From: Nitrospirillum viridazoti CBAmc | GTDB lineage: Bacteria > Pseudomonadota > Alphaproteobacteria > Azospirillales > Azospirillaceae | Assembly: GCF_000730165.1 (NCBI RefSeq) | Contig: NZ_CP022111.1 | Coordinates: forward strand, 124,001 to 188,000 | Length of the DNA: 64,000 nt | Reading direction: 5' to 3' | Made by a program: the position numbers and the translations under genes | Shown: in pieces, positions 26,481-34,845 of the stretch | How the letters are laid out: every line of letters starts with the position of its first letter | Numbering within the stretch: the first letter of the stretch is position 1 | Notes under the pieces: generated by a model | Told to the model about the DNA's origin: nothing | Databases searched by the model: none | What the model saw: only the letters and a program-made list of their open reading frames with translations

Positions 26481-28760
26481 CTACGGGGTGCCCAGACAGC
26501 GGGACATCGCCTGCCGCAGCTGGGTGCTGTCCAGGGGCTTGGGCACGATGGCGAAGCCCAGGCTCTCCGCTTCCGCCACGCGGTCGCCGTAGCCGCTGAC
26601 CAGCAGGACGGGCAGGCCGGGGTGCAGGTGGCGCACGGCCTGGGCGAGCTCCAGGCCGTTGCGCCCCCCGGGCAGCACGATGTCGCTCACCATCAGCGAG
26701 ATGTCCGGCCGGTCTGCCAGCAGCGACTGGGCGGCGTCGGCCGTCGTGGCGGCCAGGACGCGGAAGCCCAATGCCTCCACCATGTCCCGCATGACCTTGG
26801 CCACCGTCGGATTGTCCTCCACCAGCAGGATCTGGCGTCCGTTGCCGGCGACCACCGGAACGCCGTTGGCCGCAACGCCATTGGCCGGGACGGTGCCGGT
26901 CCCCGCGGCGGCGGCGTCCTCTTCGGCCCGGGGCAGGTAGAGGGTGATGGTGGTGCCGGCCGCGGCACTGTTCGGGACGGCCGCGTTCAAGCTGTCGGCC
27001 AGGGCCGCGCCGCCGGACTGGCGGGCCAAGCCGTGCACCTGGGCCAGGCCCAGGCCGGTGGACTTGCCGTCCCGCTTGGTGGTGAAGAAGGGGTCGAAGA
27101 CCCGGTCCAGGATGTCCGGCGGGATGCCCGACCCCGTGTCGCAGACCGTCAGGCGCACGAAGTCGCCCATCAGGCCGCCGGTACGTTCGCTTTCATGGCT
27201 GGCGGGATCGATGTGGACATTGGCGGCCGCCAGGCGCAGCACGCCGCCCCGGGGCATGGCGTCGCGGGCGTTGACCGCCAGGTTCAGCAGTGCCAGGTCG
27301 AACTCCGTCCTGTCCATGCGCAAGGGCCACAGGCTGGGCGGCAGCGCTGCTTCCAGGCGGATGTCGCCGCGCAGCGCCGGGCGCAGCAGATCGGCGATGT
27401 CATTGCCCATGTCCGACAGTTGCACCAGGTCCAGGTGCAGGCGGGGCCGGCGGCTGAAGGTGCGCAGATTGTGGGTCAGCCGTTCCCCCCAGGCGATCGC
27501 CTGCAGCATAGCGTCCAACACCTCGCGCTGGGGCTCGGTATGCGGGCGGCGGCACAGCACCTCCGCCCCGCTGCGCACGGTCATCAGCAGGTTGGCGAAG
27601 TCGTGGATGATGCCCCCCGTGATCTGGTCCAGCGCCTGCAGCCGCTGGGTGCGCAGCAGCGCGCCCTCCGCCTGCTCCCGCCGGGTCTCCGCCGCGCGCA
27701 GGGCCTGGGCCGCCAGCCTTTCCCGCCGGGCGCGGCGCATGGCCAGCAGCGTGGTGGCGCACAGCGCACCCATGACCGGCAGGGCCAGCAGCGCCAGCCA
27801 TCCCAGGCGCCGGTGCCATTGGCGGTCCAACTGGGCCCGGTCCACGCTCACCATCACCGTCAGCGGCGCGTTGGCGATCAGCCGGCAGGCCGTCAGCCGC
27901 TGCCGCCCTTCATTCGCGGCGCCCGCATCCGGCGGATCGGCTTCCCGGGAACCGTCATCCGGGGTGCCGGCGAGGCCAGCGGCGGACCAGGCGGCGTGAA
28001 GGCCGGGACAGGTGGGATCGACCCGTGCCCCGTCCGCCGCGACCGGGCGGCCCGCCATGATCATGCCCTCGCGGTTGAGCAGCATGACGGTCGTGGCCGG
28101 GTCGTCCTGCGTCACCCGCCGGTAGAAATCGTTGAAATAGGCCAGCGACATGGAAACGGCGGCAATACCGGCCAGGCTGCCGTCGGGGTGGCTCAGGCGG
28201 CGGGCCAAGCTGAAGACGCGCTGATCGTCCGACGTCCCGCTGCCGGCCGCCAGGCTGTCGGACGGGGGGATCAGCATCTCCGTCTGGCCAGCGCGCAACT
28301 GGCCGTAGGCGGGGCTGTCGGTGATGTCGGGCCTGCCGGCGGCGGGGGTGTGGCGGCTGGCGGCCAGGGGCCGGCCCTGCGCATCCCATAGCCACAGCGC
28401 CTGGATTTGGGGAATGCCGGCTACCATGCCGGCCAGGGCGGCGCCCACCTGATCCGCGCCCCGGGGGCGGGCGAGGTCGAGATGGGCGGGGTCGAGGTCG
28501 CGCACCCGGTCCAGGATCAGCCGGTCGCTCTCGATCAGCTTTTGGGCGTGTTCGTCCACCGCGGCGGCGATGCGCTCCACCCGGTCGCCGGCTTGGGCGA
28601 CGATGTCCCTGCGGCTTTCCAACCCCGCCGCGGCCAGCAGGGCCAGGGGGATCAGCACGGCGGCCAGTATCTGCAGGCGCAGGGCCGCGATGGTGGAGGG
28701 CGCGGGCGGCGGCTCCGCCTCCGCCGCCCGCGGCGCCCCGATGTCGGAATTGACCGTCAC
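26481..28760 (-). CDS. Hybrid sensor histidine kinase with periplasmic sensor and C-terminal receiver
   Basis: A 759-residue membrane kinase. TM1 is at about 27-45. The periplasmic Cache-like sensor spans about 46-315 (with 'VQALWLWDAQGRPLAASRH'-type and 'AAVSMSLAYFNDFYRRV' segments). TM2 is at about 320-341. The phosphoacceptor H386 lies in GGIIHDFANLL. The ATPase domain has N box 'LNLAVNARDAMPRGG', G1 'DTGSGIPPDILDRVFDPFFTTK' and G2 'STGLGLAQVHGLA'. The receiver at about 640-759 carries D693 in SDIVLPGG and the 'KPL' lysine. The GTG 28760 start has AAGGG upstream. Signal and partner are unknown, and there is no separate response regulator next to it. Confidence 0.9.
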   Translation of the reverse strand: MTVNSDIGAPRAAEAEPPPAPSTIAALRLQILAAVLIPLALLAAAGLESRRDIVAQAGDRVERIAAAVDEHAQKLIESDRLILDRVRDLDPAHLDLARPRGADQVGAALAGMVAGIPQIQALWLWDAQGRPLAASRHTPAAGRPDITDSPAYGQLRAGQTEMLIPPSDSLAAGSGTSDDQRVFSLARRLSHPDGSLAGIAAVSMSLAYFNDFYRRVTQDDPATTVMLLNREGMIMAGRPVAADGARVDPTCPGLHAAWSAAGLAGTPDDGSREADPPDAGAANEGRQRLTACRLIANAPLTVMVSVDRAQLDRQWHRRLGWLALLALPVMGALCATTLLAMRRARRERLAAQALRAAETRREQAEGALLRTQRLQALDQITGGIIHDFANLLMTVRSGAEVLCRRPHTEPQREVLDAMLQAIAWGERLTHNLRTFSRRPRLHLDLVQLSDMGNDIADLLRPALRGDIRLEAALPPSLWPLRMDRTEFDLALLNLAVNARDAMPRGGVLRLAAANVHIDPASHESERTGGLMGDFVRLTVCDTGSGIPPDILDRVFDPFFTTKRDGKSTGLGLAQVHGLARQSGGAALADSLNAAVPNSAAAGTTITLYLPRAEEDAAAAGTGTVPANGVAANGVPVVAGNGRQILLVEDNPTVAKVMRDMVEALGFRVLAATTADAAQSLLADRPDISLMVSDIVLPGGRNGLELAQAVRHLHPGLPVLLVSGYGDRVAEAESLGFAIVPKPLDSTQLRQAMSRCLGTP

Positions 28761-28856
28761 GACCGCCCTTGCGTCCCTCAGTCCACGCCAGGCCCGATCA
28801 TATGGTCCAGTTTACGCAATCTCCAATGGCGTTGCGGCCTATCCTTTTAGTTGACC

Positions 28857-29582
28857 TCAGGGTAGGCCGACAGGCTCGGTGGGGAAGGCCAGCTCATGCC
28901 GCGCCCGCCACTCAGGCTTCACATAGTTGATGATGATGGTGCGGCGGATGCCCTGGAAGGGGCGTCGGGCGAAGCCGTGCCAGGTGTCGCCGCCGGGAAT
29001 GAACACCAGCCCGGTGTTGAAGCGGCCCGACGCCCGCCCGGCATGGCCGCCCTCGGGCCCGTCCATGATGTCGGTGCCGAGGTTTTCCGCGTCCGGCCCG
29101 GTGCTGAGGTAGACCAGCATGGTGAACAGCTTGGCGCCGATGTCGGTGTGCGGCTCCAGCCAGAACCCTTCTCGGTCCAGGCAATATTCGATGCGCAGCG
29201 ATGATCCGCCGAGGTCCACGCCGAACTGGCGCGCCAGGGTGGATACCGTCTCAGGCGCCTGGAAGGCGGCCGCCACGGCGCCGCACACGGGGTACAGCAG
29301 CTGGTTGTCGGTCGACAGGAAGGTGCGGGTGGAATTGTGCGTCTCCCGCCGGCCCTGGGTGTCGTCGATCTCCGGCGCTGCGAAGGGCAGGGTGGTCAGC
29401 GCCTCCGCCACGGCGGCTGGGAAGACGCTGTTGAGATACCAGTGGCGGTAGGGATGATCGTCCCGGTCCGCCGCGTCCAGGCAGGCGCGCACATGCTGGC
29501 CGGTGGCGGTGTCGAAGGCCTGCGGGTCAAAGGCCAGCGTGTCGGCCTGGGAGTCGCGAAGGTTGGGGGCGGGAAAGCTCAT
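28857..29582 (-). CDS. 2-oxoglutarate/Fe(II)-dependent oxygenase (first of a tandem pair)
   Basis: A 241-residue double-stranded beta-helix protein. The iron-binding facial triad is H145-x-D147 in 'LEPHTDIGAKL' and H202 in 'GGDTWHGFARRP'. R213/R214 in 'GIRRTIIINY' is positioned to bind the 2-oxoglutarate carboxylate. Such proteins hydroxylate small molecules or protein side chains. ATG 29582 overlaps the stop of the upstream oxygenase by one base (TGATG), so the two are coupled. The substrate is not inferable. It shares fold and motif order with its neighbour but little identity. Confidence 0.82.
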   Translation of the reverse strand: MSFPAPNLRDSQADTLAFDPQAFDTATGQHVRACLDAADRDDHPYRHWYLNSVFPAAVAEALTTLPFAAPEIDDTQGRRETHNSTRTFLSTDNQLLYPVCGAVAAAFQAPETVSTLARQFGVDLGGSSLRIEYCLDREGFWLEPHTDIGAKLFTMLVYLSTGPDAENLGTDIMDGPEGGHAGRASGRFNTGLVFIPGGDTWHGFARRPFQGIRRTIIINYVKPEWRARHELAFPTEPVGLP

Positions 29583-30298
29583 CACATCTCCCCCTTGCCG
29601 GAGAAGGCGTTGCCCAGGCGCTTCAGGCCGGCGGTGACGCCGTGGCGCAGGGTTTCGCGCCGGGCGGTGCCGGCATCGACCATCCAATTCAACATGATGT
29701 AGCGCCTCACGCCGTCGTGCGGCTTGTGGCCATGGAAGGAATTGTCGGTGCGGCGGAACGCCACCAAAGTGCCGTCCAGGGGCAGCACCTCGGCCAGCAT
29801 GTCCTCCATATTGTCGGCGCTGCGCAGCAGGCGCAGGCGGCCGCCGGGCGCCGTCCATGTGTCGTTCAGGTACAGCAGCGCCGTCAGGCGCTTGGTCACG
29901 CTGTCGGTGTGGATGCGCCCGTCCTTGGGCACGCAGCGGCTGCGCACCGTCACCATCAGGGCGTCGGGGTCCAGGTCCAGGCCGAAGGTCTCGGCGAAGG
30001 CCTGCGTCGTCTCCGGCGCTGTCAAGGCGGCCAGCAGGCGGGTGAAGCCGTCCAGGTCGCCCCGCTCCAGCTCCGCGCGCGACGGGGCCGGCACCAGGCC
30101 GCCATGGGGGCTGTCGGGAAAGTCGTGGCGGGCGGTGACGGCCACGACGGGGGCGATGAAGCCGGTCATCACCAGGTGGGGAAACGGCTCCGTGGCTGGG
30201 CGCTGGGCGCGCAGGCCATCCAGGTTCAGGACACCATCCGTCCGATTGGCCGGCGGCACCGGGGCCACGGACGGGGCGGGGGAGGAAAGGGCGGGCAT
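29582..30298 (-). CDS. 2-oxoglutarate/Fe(II)-dependent oxygenase (second of a tandem pair)
   Basis: A 238-residue oxygenase of the prolyl-4-hydroxylase-like superfamily. The facial triad is H130-x-D132 in '[12 protein letters not shown]' and H189 (or H191) in '[15 protein letters not shown]', with R198/R199 as the likely 2-oxoglutarate ligand. '[19 protein letters not shown]' is the conserved strand after the HxD motif. The first 35 residues are low-complexity Pro/Ala. It is the first gene of the pair, and the next oxygenase starts on its stop codon. The substrate is unknown; a glycan- or peptide-modifying role is possible. Confidence 0.8.
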   Translation of the reverse strand: MPALSSPAPSVAPVPPANRTDGVLNLDGLRAQRPATEPFPHLVMTGFIAPVVAVTARHDFPDSPHGGLVPAPSRAELERGDLDGFTRLLAALTAPETTQAFAETFGLDLDPDALMVTVRSRCVPKDGRIHTDSVTKRLTALLYLNDTWTAPGGRLRLLRSADNMEDMLAEVLPLDGTLVAFRRTDNSFHGHKPHDGVRRYIMLNWMVDAGTARRETLRHGVTAGLKRLGNAFSGKGEM

Positions 30299-30516
30299 GG
30301 GGCGGAGACCTTGAGAGGAGCCAGCCGGGACGGACCCCCTGGCGATGCCCTTTTTTCCACCTGTCCCGCCGGCAGGGCGTTGATCCAGGTCAAGGCCATA
30401 TCCCTCCGCATACGTCGCCCGCGTTAACTGAATCCACCAGACTCATCATGGAGAATGCCGGCAGCAAGGGGGCGCCTGTACGGGGTTCGCCCTTTAGGAT
30501 TTCGGGAGTGATGGCG

Positions 30517-32208
30517 ATGCGTTGGATTTCCGATCTGGCCTTGACCCGCAAGATGGCCATACCGCTGGGCATGCTGTTGATCGTGGTCTGCGGCCTCATC
30601 CTCTATGCCGGGGCGGCGATGACCACGCTGAACCGCCAGGCGGACCAGCTGGTCGACGTGCTGGCCCTGCGCCGGCAGACGGTGATGCAGCTGGGCAACG
30701 CCATGAACGAGGGCACGATCGCCGAGAAGAACCTGCTGCTGGAGCGCAACGCCGAGGCCCGCGCCGGCTTCGACAAGCAGCGGCACGACTACTTCGCCCA
30801 GGCCGTGGACCTCGCCAACCTGCGCCTGGCCCAGGTGGATACCACCGCCGACCGCCAGTTGACGGAGGACATGGTCAAGGCGGTGAAGCGCCGGGCCGAG
30901 GTGTCGGACATCGTGGCGCCCATGGGCCTGCGCCAGGAACTGGACCAGGCCTACGATTTCTCGGCCAAGGAAGGCCGTACCGCCCGCAAGGCCGCTGCCG
31001 CCGCCATCGCCCTGCAGGTCAAGATGACGGATGGCGAACTGGCGTCCGGCAAGGCGGCGGCGGCGGAACAGGGCCGCCGCGCCATCATGCTGCTGGTGGT
31101 GGCCAGCGCCATTGGCCTGGGTGCTGCCGTCACCGTGCTGTGGCTGATCGTGCAGCGCCTGGTGGCGCGTCCGCTGGTGCGCATGGCGCGCTCCATGGAA
31201 CGCCTGGCCGGCGGCGACCAGGACATTACCGTGGAGGGCACGGACCGCAAGGACGAGGTGGGCTCGCTGGCCCGTTCGCTGGAGGTGTTCAAGCAGAACG
31301 CCCAGCGGGCGGAGATTCTGGCCCTGGAACAGGTAGCGGCGCAGGAACAGCGCATGCGCCGCACCCAGATGGTGGAGCGGCTGATCATGGACTTCGACCA
31401 CGCTGTCGCCGTCGTGCTGGACAATGTCTCGACCTCCGCCGACCGTCTGCACGGCGCCGCCGGCACCATGAACAGCATGGCCAACGAGACGCGAGAGCAG
31501 GCGACCGTGTCGTCCGCCGCGGCGGAGCAGACCTCGGCCAATGTGCAGACCGTGGCGGCGGCCACGGAGGAGATGACCAGCTCCATCGCCGAGATCGGGC
31601 GGCAGGTGGTGCGCTCGTCCCAGGTGGCGTCGCGCGCTGTGGATGACGCCCGCACCACCAACCAGACCATGCAGGGCCTGGCAGAGGCGGCGACCCGCAT
31701 CGGCACCGTGGTGCAGATGATCCAGGACATCGCCGGACAGACCAATCTGCTGGCGCTGAACGCCACCATCGAGGCGGCGCGGGCGGGTGAGGCCGGCAAG
31801 GGCTTCGCCGTGGTGGCGGGCGAGGTGAAAAGCCTGGCCAACCAGACGGCCAAGGCCACCGAGGAGATCTCCGGCCAGATCGCCGCCATCCAGACGGCCA
31901 CGGGCGGGGCGGTGAACGCCATCCAGGCCATCGCCGCCACCATCGGCGACATCTCGGAAATCACCACCACCATCGCCTCGGCCGTGGAACAGCAGAACGC
32001 CACCACCACCGAGATCAGCCGCAGCGTCGCTCAGGCGGCGGTGGGCACGCAGGAGGTGACCAGCAGCGTGGTGCATGTCACCCGTGCCGCCGGACAGGCG
32101 GGCGCTGCGGCCGGCGAGGTGCTGTCCGCCGCCGGCTCCCTCTCCGGCCAAGCCGCCACCCTGAAGCGCGAGATCGAGGCCTTCCTCACCGGCATCCGCG
32201 CGGCGTGA
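30517..32208 (+). CDS. Methyl-accepting chemotaxis protein (4HB sensor, HAMP)
   Basis: A 563-residue chemoreceptor. TM1 is at about 13-33 ([20 protein letters not shown]). A helical periplasmic four-helix-bundle sensor spans about 34-190. TM2 is at about 190-213 ('[20 protein letters not shown]'), then HAMP ('[21 protein letters not shown]'), and a long methyl-accepting coiled coil with the signalling tip '[47 protein letters not shown]'. There is no C-terminal pentapeptide for CheR/CheB tethering. ATG 30517 is preferred over 30511 because GGGAG lies eight bases upstream of it. The ligand is unknown. Confidence 0.92.
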   Translation: MRWISDLALTRKMAIPLGMLLIVVCGLILYAGAAMTTLNRQADQLVDVLALRRQTVMQLGNAMNEGTIAEKNLLLERNAEARAGFDKQRHDYFAQAVDLANLRLAQVDTTADRQLTEDMVKAVKRRAEVSDIVAPMGLRQELDQAYDFSAKEGRTARKAAAAAIALQVKMTDGELASGKAAAAEQGRRAIMLLVVASAIGLGAAVTVLWLIVQRLVARPLVRMARSMERLAGGDQDITVEGTDRKDEVGSLARSLEVFKQNAQRAEILALEQVAAQEQRMRRTQMVERLIMDFDHAVAVVLDNVSTSADRLHGAAGTMNSMANETREQATVSSAAAEQTSANVQTVAAATEEMTSSIAEIGRQVVRSSQVASRAVDDARTTNQTMQGLAEAATRIGTVVQMIQDIAGQTNLLALNATIEAARAGEAGKGFAVVAGEVKSLANQTAKATEEISGQIAAIQTATGGAVNAIQAIAATIGDISEITTTIASAVEQQNATTTEISRSVAQAAVGTQEVTSSVVHVTRAAGQAGAAAGEVLSAAGSLSGQAATLKREIEAFLTGIRAA

Positions 32209-32285
32209 CGTTCAATCGGGCCTGAAGCGGGGCAGGACTGTCGATGGGTGGTTCCATCCCGCCCGTCTGGCCCGCCCATTTGGCC

Positions 32286-32359
32286 TGTCCGTTTCGGTGG
32301 AGAGTCCGGATTCAAGCGGCAAGGGGTGTCCGCATCCGGACACTGTTCGCAAACGGACG
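32286..32359 (+). promoter_or_regulatory. Palindromic activator-site cluster upstream of the sigma-54 promoter
   Basis: At 32326-32343, GTGTCCG-CATC-CGGACAC is a perfect inverted repeat with 7-base arms. Directly adjacent at 32344-32359, TGTTCG-CAAA-CGGACG is an imperfect second copy sharing 12 of 16 bases with the core of the first. A TGTCCG half-site lies at 32286-32291. The two full sites are centred about 80 and 97 bases upstream of the predicted start point, which is where NtrC-type activators bind. The activator itself is not encoded next to the operon. Confidence 0.65.
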
Positions 32360-32405
32360 CGGGGAATTCACGTTCAATCCATTGATAAATAAACGAATCT
32401 GGATC

Positions 32406-32421
32406 TGGCATACCCTTTGCC
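32406..32421 (+). promoter_or_regulatory. Sigma-54 (-24/-12) promoter of the adaptor/ATPase/permease operon
   Basis: TGGCATA-CCCT-TTGCC matches the consensus TGGCACG-N4-TTGCA at the GG and GC pairs with exact spacing, plus TGGCA and TTGC in full. Predicted transcription starts near 32432, about 80 bases before the 52-aa ORF. The surrounding 304-base gap (32209-32512) has no gene; it also carries an AT-rich tract at 32380-32400 that may help bending between activator sites and promoter. Confidence 0.75.
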
Positions 32422-32512
32422 ATTGGAAGCCCGCAGCGTCCGCCTTGTGATGGGATGCTGGCGGGGTGGCCCTTCCCGGCCCGCCCTGTCCGACTGAAAA
32501 GGAAGTGGGGTT

Positions 32513-32671
32513 ATGATGGTCCGGAACGACATCCTGATGGATATGCAAGAGGTCGCTGACACCCGGTCGCTGATCGAGCGGGTGGAGGATGCGCTGCTGT
32601 CGGTCAATCCGGACCTGTGGCTAGTCAGCGCCCTGCTGGTCGTGGCCATCCGTTGCCTGGGGGCGCTGTGA
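32513..32671 (+). CDS. 52-aa single-pass membrane microprotein, first gene of the export operon
   Basis: The ORF starts ATG 32513 with AAGGAAG upstream and ends TGA 32669-32671. The last base of its stop is the first base of the adaptor ATG (TGATG), so the adaptor is translationally coupled to it. Residues 1-33 are charged and amphipathic (MMVRNDILMDMQEVADTRSL, then IERVEDALLSV). Residues about 35-52 are a hydrophobic segment ('LWLVSALLVVAIRCLGAL') compatible with one membrane helix, with one cysteine near the end. No family is recognised. It could be an accessory subunit, a translational leader or an exported peptide. Coding status is supported by ribosome site, coupling and position but not by homology. 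Confidence 0.6.
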   Translation: MMVRNDILMDMQEVADTRSLIERVEDALLSVNPDLWLVSALLVVAIRCLGAL

Positions 32672-34047
32672 TGGGCGCGCCGGGCTCGCCCAGCGTGGAG
32701 GGTTCCGTTGGCGGTGTCCACATCGTCAAGGCGACGGGTGTGGGCGGCACCGGCGGCATGGGCATCGGCATGGACCGCCGGGTGGAGAAGCCCAAGGGCT
32801 GGAAGGGCTGGGTGCACCGCGCCCGCACCGACAGGCGCGCCTGGGCGGCGGGCGTGGCACTGCTGGCGCTGACCGGCGGGGCGGTCGTCCTGACCCAGAC
32901 CCAGGGAGGTCAGACTGTTCGTGTGGCGGAGTCCCGCCTGACCGTGGCCACCGTGTCCCAGGGCACGTTCGAGGATTTCATCCCCGTGCGCGGCGCGGTG
33001 GAGCCGCTGAACAGCGTCTACCTCGACAGCATCGAGGGCGGCCGGGTGGAGAAGAAGCTGGTGGAGGTGGGCCAGAAGGTGAAGGCCGGCCAGCCGCTGG
33101 TGGAGCTGTCCAACACCCAGCTGCAGCTGGACATCATCTCGCGCGAGGCGCAGGTGATGGAACAGATCAACCGCCTGCACGACACCGAGCTGCAGCTGGA
33201 AACCAACCGCATCAGCAACCAGCGTGAGTTGGCGGAGTGCGACTACAATGTTTCCTGGCTGTCCAAGGACCTGGAGCGCAAGACGGCGCTGATCAAGACG
33301 GGCGCGTCCTCGCAACGCGACATCGACATCATCCGCGACCAGATCAAATGGTATGAGCGCCGGCGCGACCTGACGCTGGAGACGATGCGCACCACCGACA
33401 AGATGCGCGCCAGCCAGTACACCGAGATGCAGGACAGCACCCGCCGGCTTGAGGAGAACCTAGCCATGGCACGCAAGAACCTGGACAGCCTGGTGGTACG
33501 GGCGCCAGTGGATGGCCAGATCACCGTGCTGGACGTGGAGATCGGGCAGACCAAGCAGAAGGGTGAGCGCCTGGGCCGCATCGATCGCGACGACGGCTTC
33601 AAGGTCCAGGCCCAGATGGACGAGTTCTACCTGTCGCGCCTGGAACTGGGCCAGACGGCGGAGGCCGCCATCGGCGCCGGGGAGTACAAGCTGAAGGTCG
33701 CCAAGATTTATCCGCAGGTTCGCGACGGCCAGTTCCAGGTGGACCTGGAATTCCTGGGAGCAGCACCGCAGGATATCCGCAGCGGCCAGACCCTGCAGAT
33801 GCGCCTGAAGCTGGGCGCGGCCACCACCGCGCTGTTGATCCCTAACGGCGGCTTCTACCAGGATACGGGCGGCGACTGGATCTTCGTGGTACAGCCGGGT
33901 GGGGCCTATGCCGAGAAGCGGCGCGTGCATCTGGGCCGGCGCAATGCCCAGATGATCGAGGTGCGCGACGGGCTGGCGGCGGGCGACCGGGTCATCGTCT
34001 CCTCCTACGGCGACCTGGCTCGCATGGACCGCATCGAACTGAATTGA
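32671..34047 (+). CDS. HlyD/RND-type periplasmic adaptor (membrane fusion protein)
   Basis: A 458-residue adaptor linking inner-membrane ABC permeases to an outer-membrane channel. A Gly-rich cytosolic N-terminus of about 50 residues precedes one TM helix at about 55-75 ('AAGVALLALTGGAVVL'). The lipoyl-like half motif is 'GGRVEKKLVEVGQKVKAGQPLVEL'. A long helical hairpin spans about 150-265 ('LQLDIISREAQVMEQINRLHDTELQLETN' to 'RRLEENLAMARKNLDS'). The second lipoyl half is 'LVVRAPVDGQITVLDVEIGQ', followed by a beta barrel and membrane-proximal domain ending 'RDGLAAGDRVIVSSYGDL'. The start overlaps the microprotein stop. No TolC-like gene is nearby, so the channel is encoded elsewhere. Confidence 0.9.
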   Translation: MGAPGSPSVEGSVGGVHIVKATGVGGTGGMGIGMDRRVEKPKGWKGWVHRARTDRRAWAAGVALLALTGGAVVLTQTQGGQTVRVAESRLTVATVSQGTFEDFIPVRGAVEPLNSVYLDSIEGGRVEKKLVEVGQKVKAGQPLVELSNTQLQLDIISREAQVMEQINRLHDTELQLETNRISNQRELAECDYNVSWLSKDLERKTALIKTGASSQRDIDIIRDQIKWYERRRDLTLETMRTTDKMRASQYTEMQDSTRRLEENLAMARKNLDSLVVRAPVDGQITVLDVEIGQTKQKGERLGRIDRDDGFKVQAQMDEFYLSRLELGQTAEAAIGAGEYKLKVAKIYPQVRDGQFQVDLEFLGAAPQDIRSGQTLQMRLKLGAATTALLIPNGGFYQDTGGDWIFVVQPGGAYAEKRRVHLGRRNAQMIEVRDGLAAGDRVIVSSYGDLARMDRIELN

Positions 34048-34091
34048 TCCGGTTGCGAAACGATCATTGAATTTGTTGTCATAAGACGGGG

Positions 34092-34781
<690 letters not shown>

Positions 34782-34845
34782 CGCTCCGCTTCCGTCCCGC
34801 CCGTTCCTGCCGCCGCCCTTCGCCGCAAAGGGGGAATGCTGCCCC

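Noticed and set aside
26622-28391. 589-codon open frame opposite the hybrid histidine kinase
   Set aside because: No domain, biased composition, and a well-supported kinase on the other strand.
32344-32359. Treating the TGTTCG...CGGACG sequence as an intrinsic terminator of the chemoreceptor gene
   Set aside because: The stem is short and not followed by T residues. Its match to the adjacent perfect palindrome fits activator sites better.
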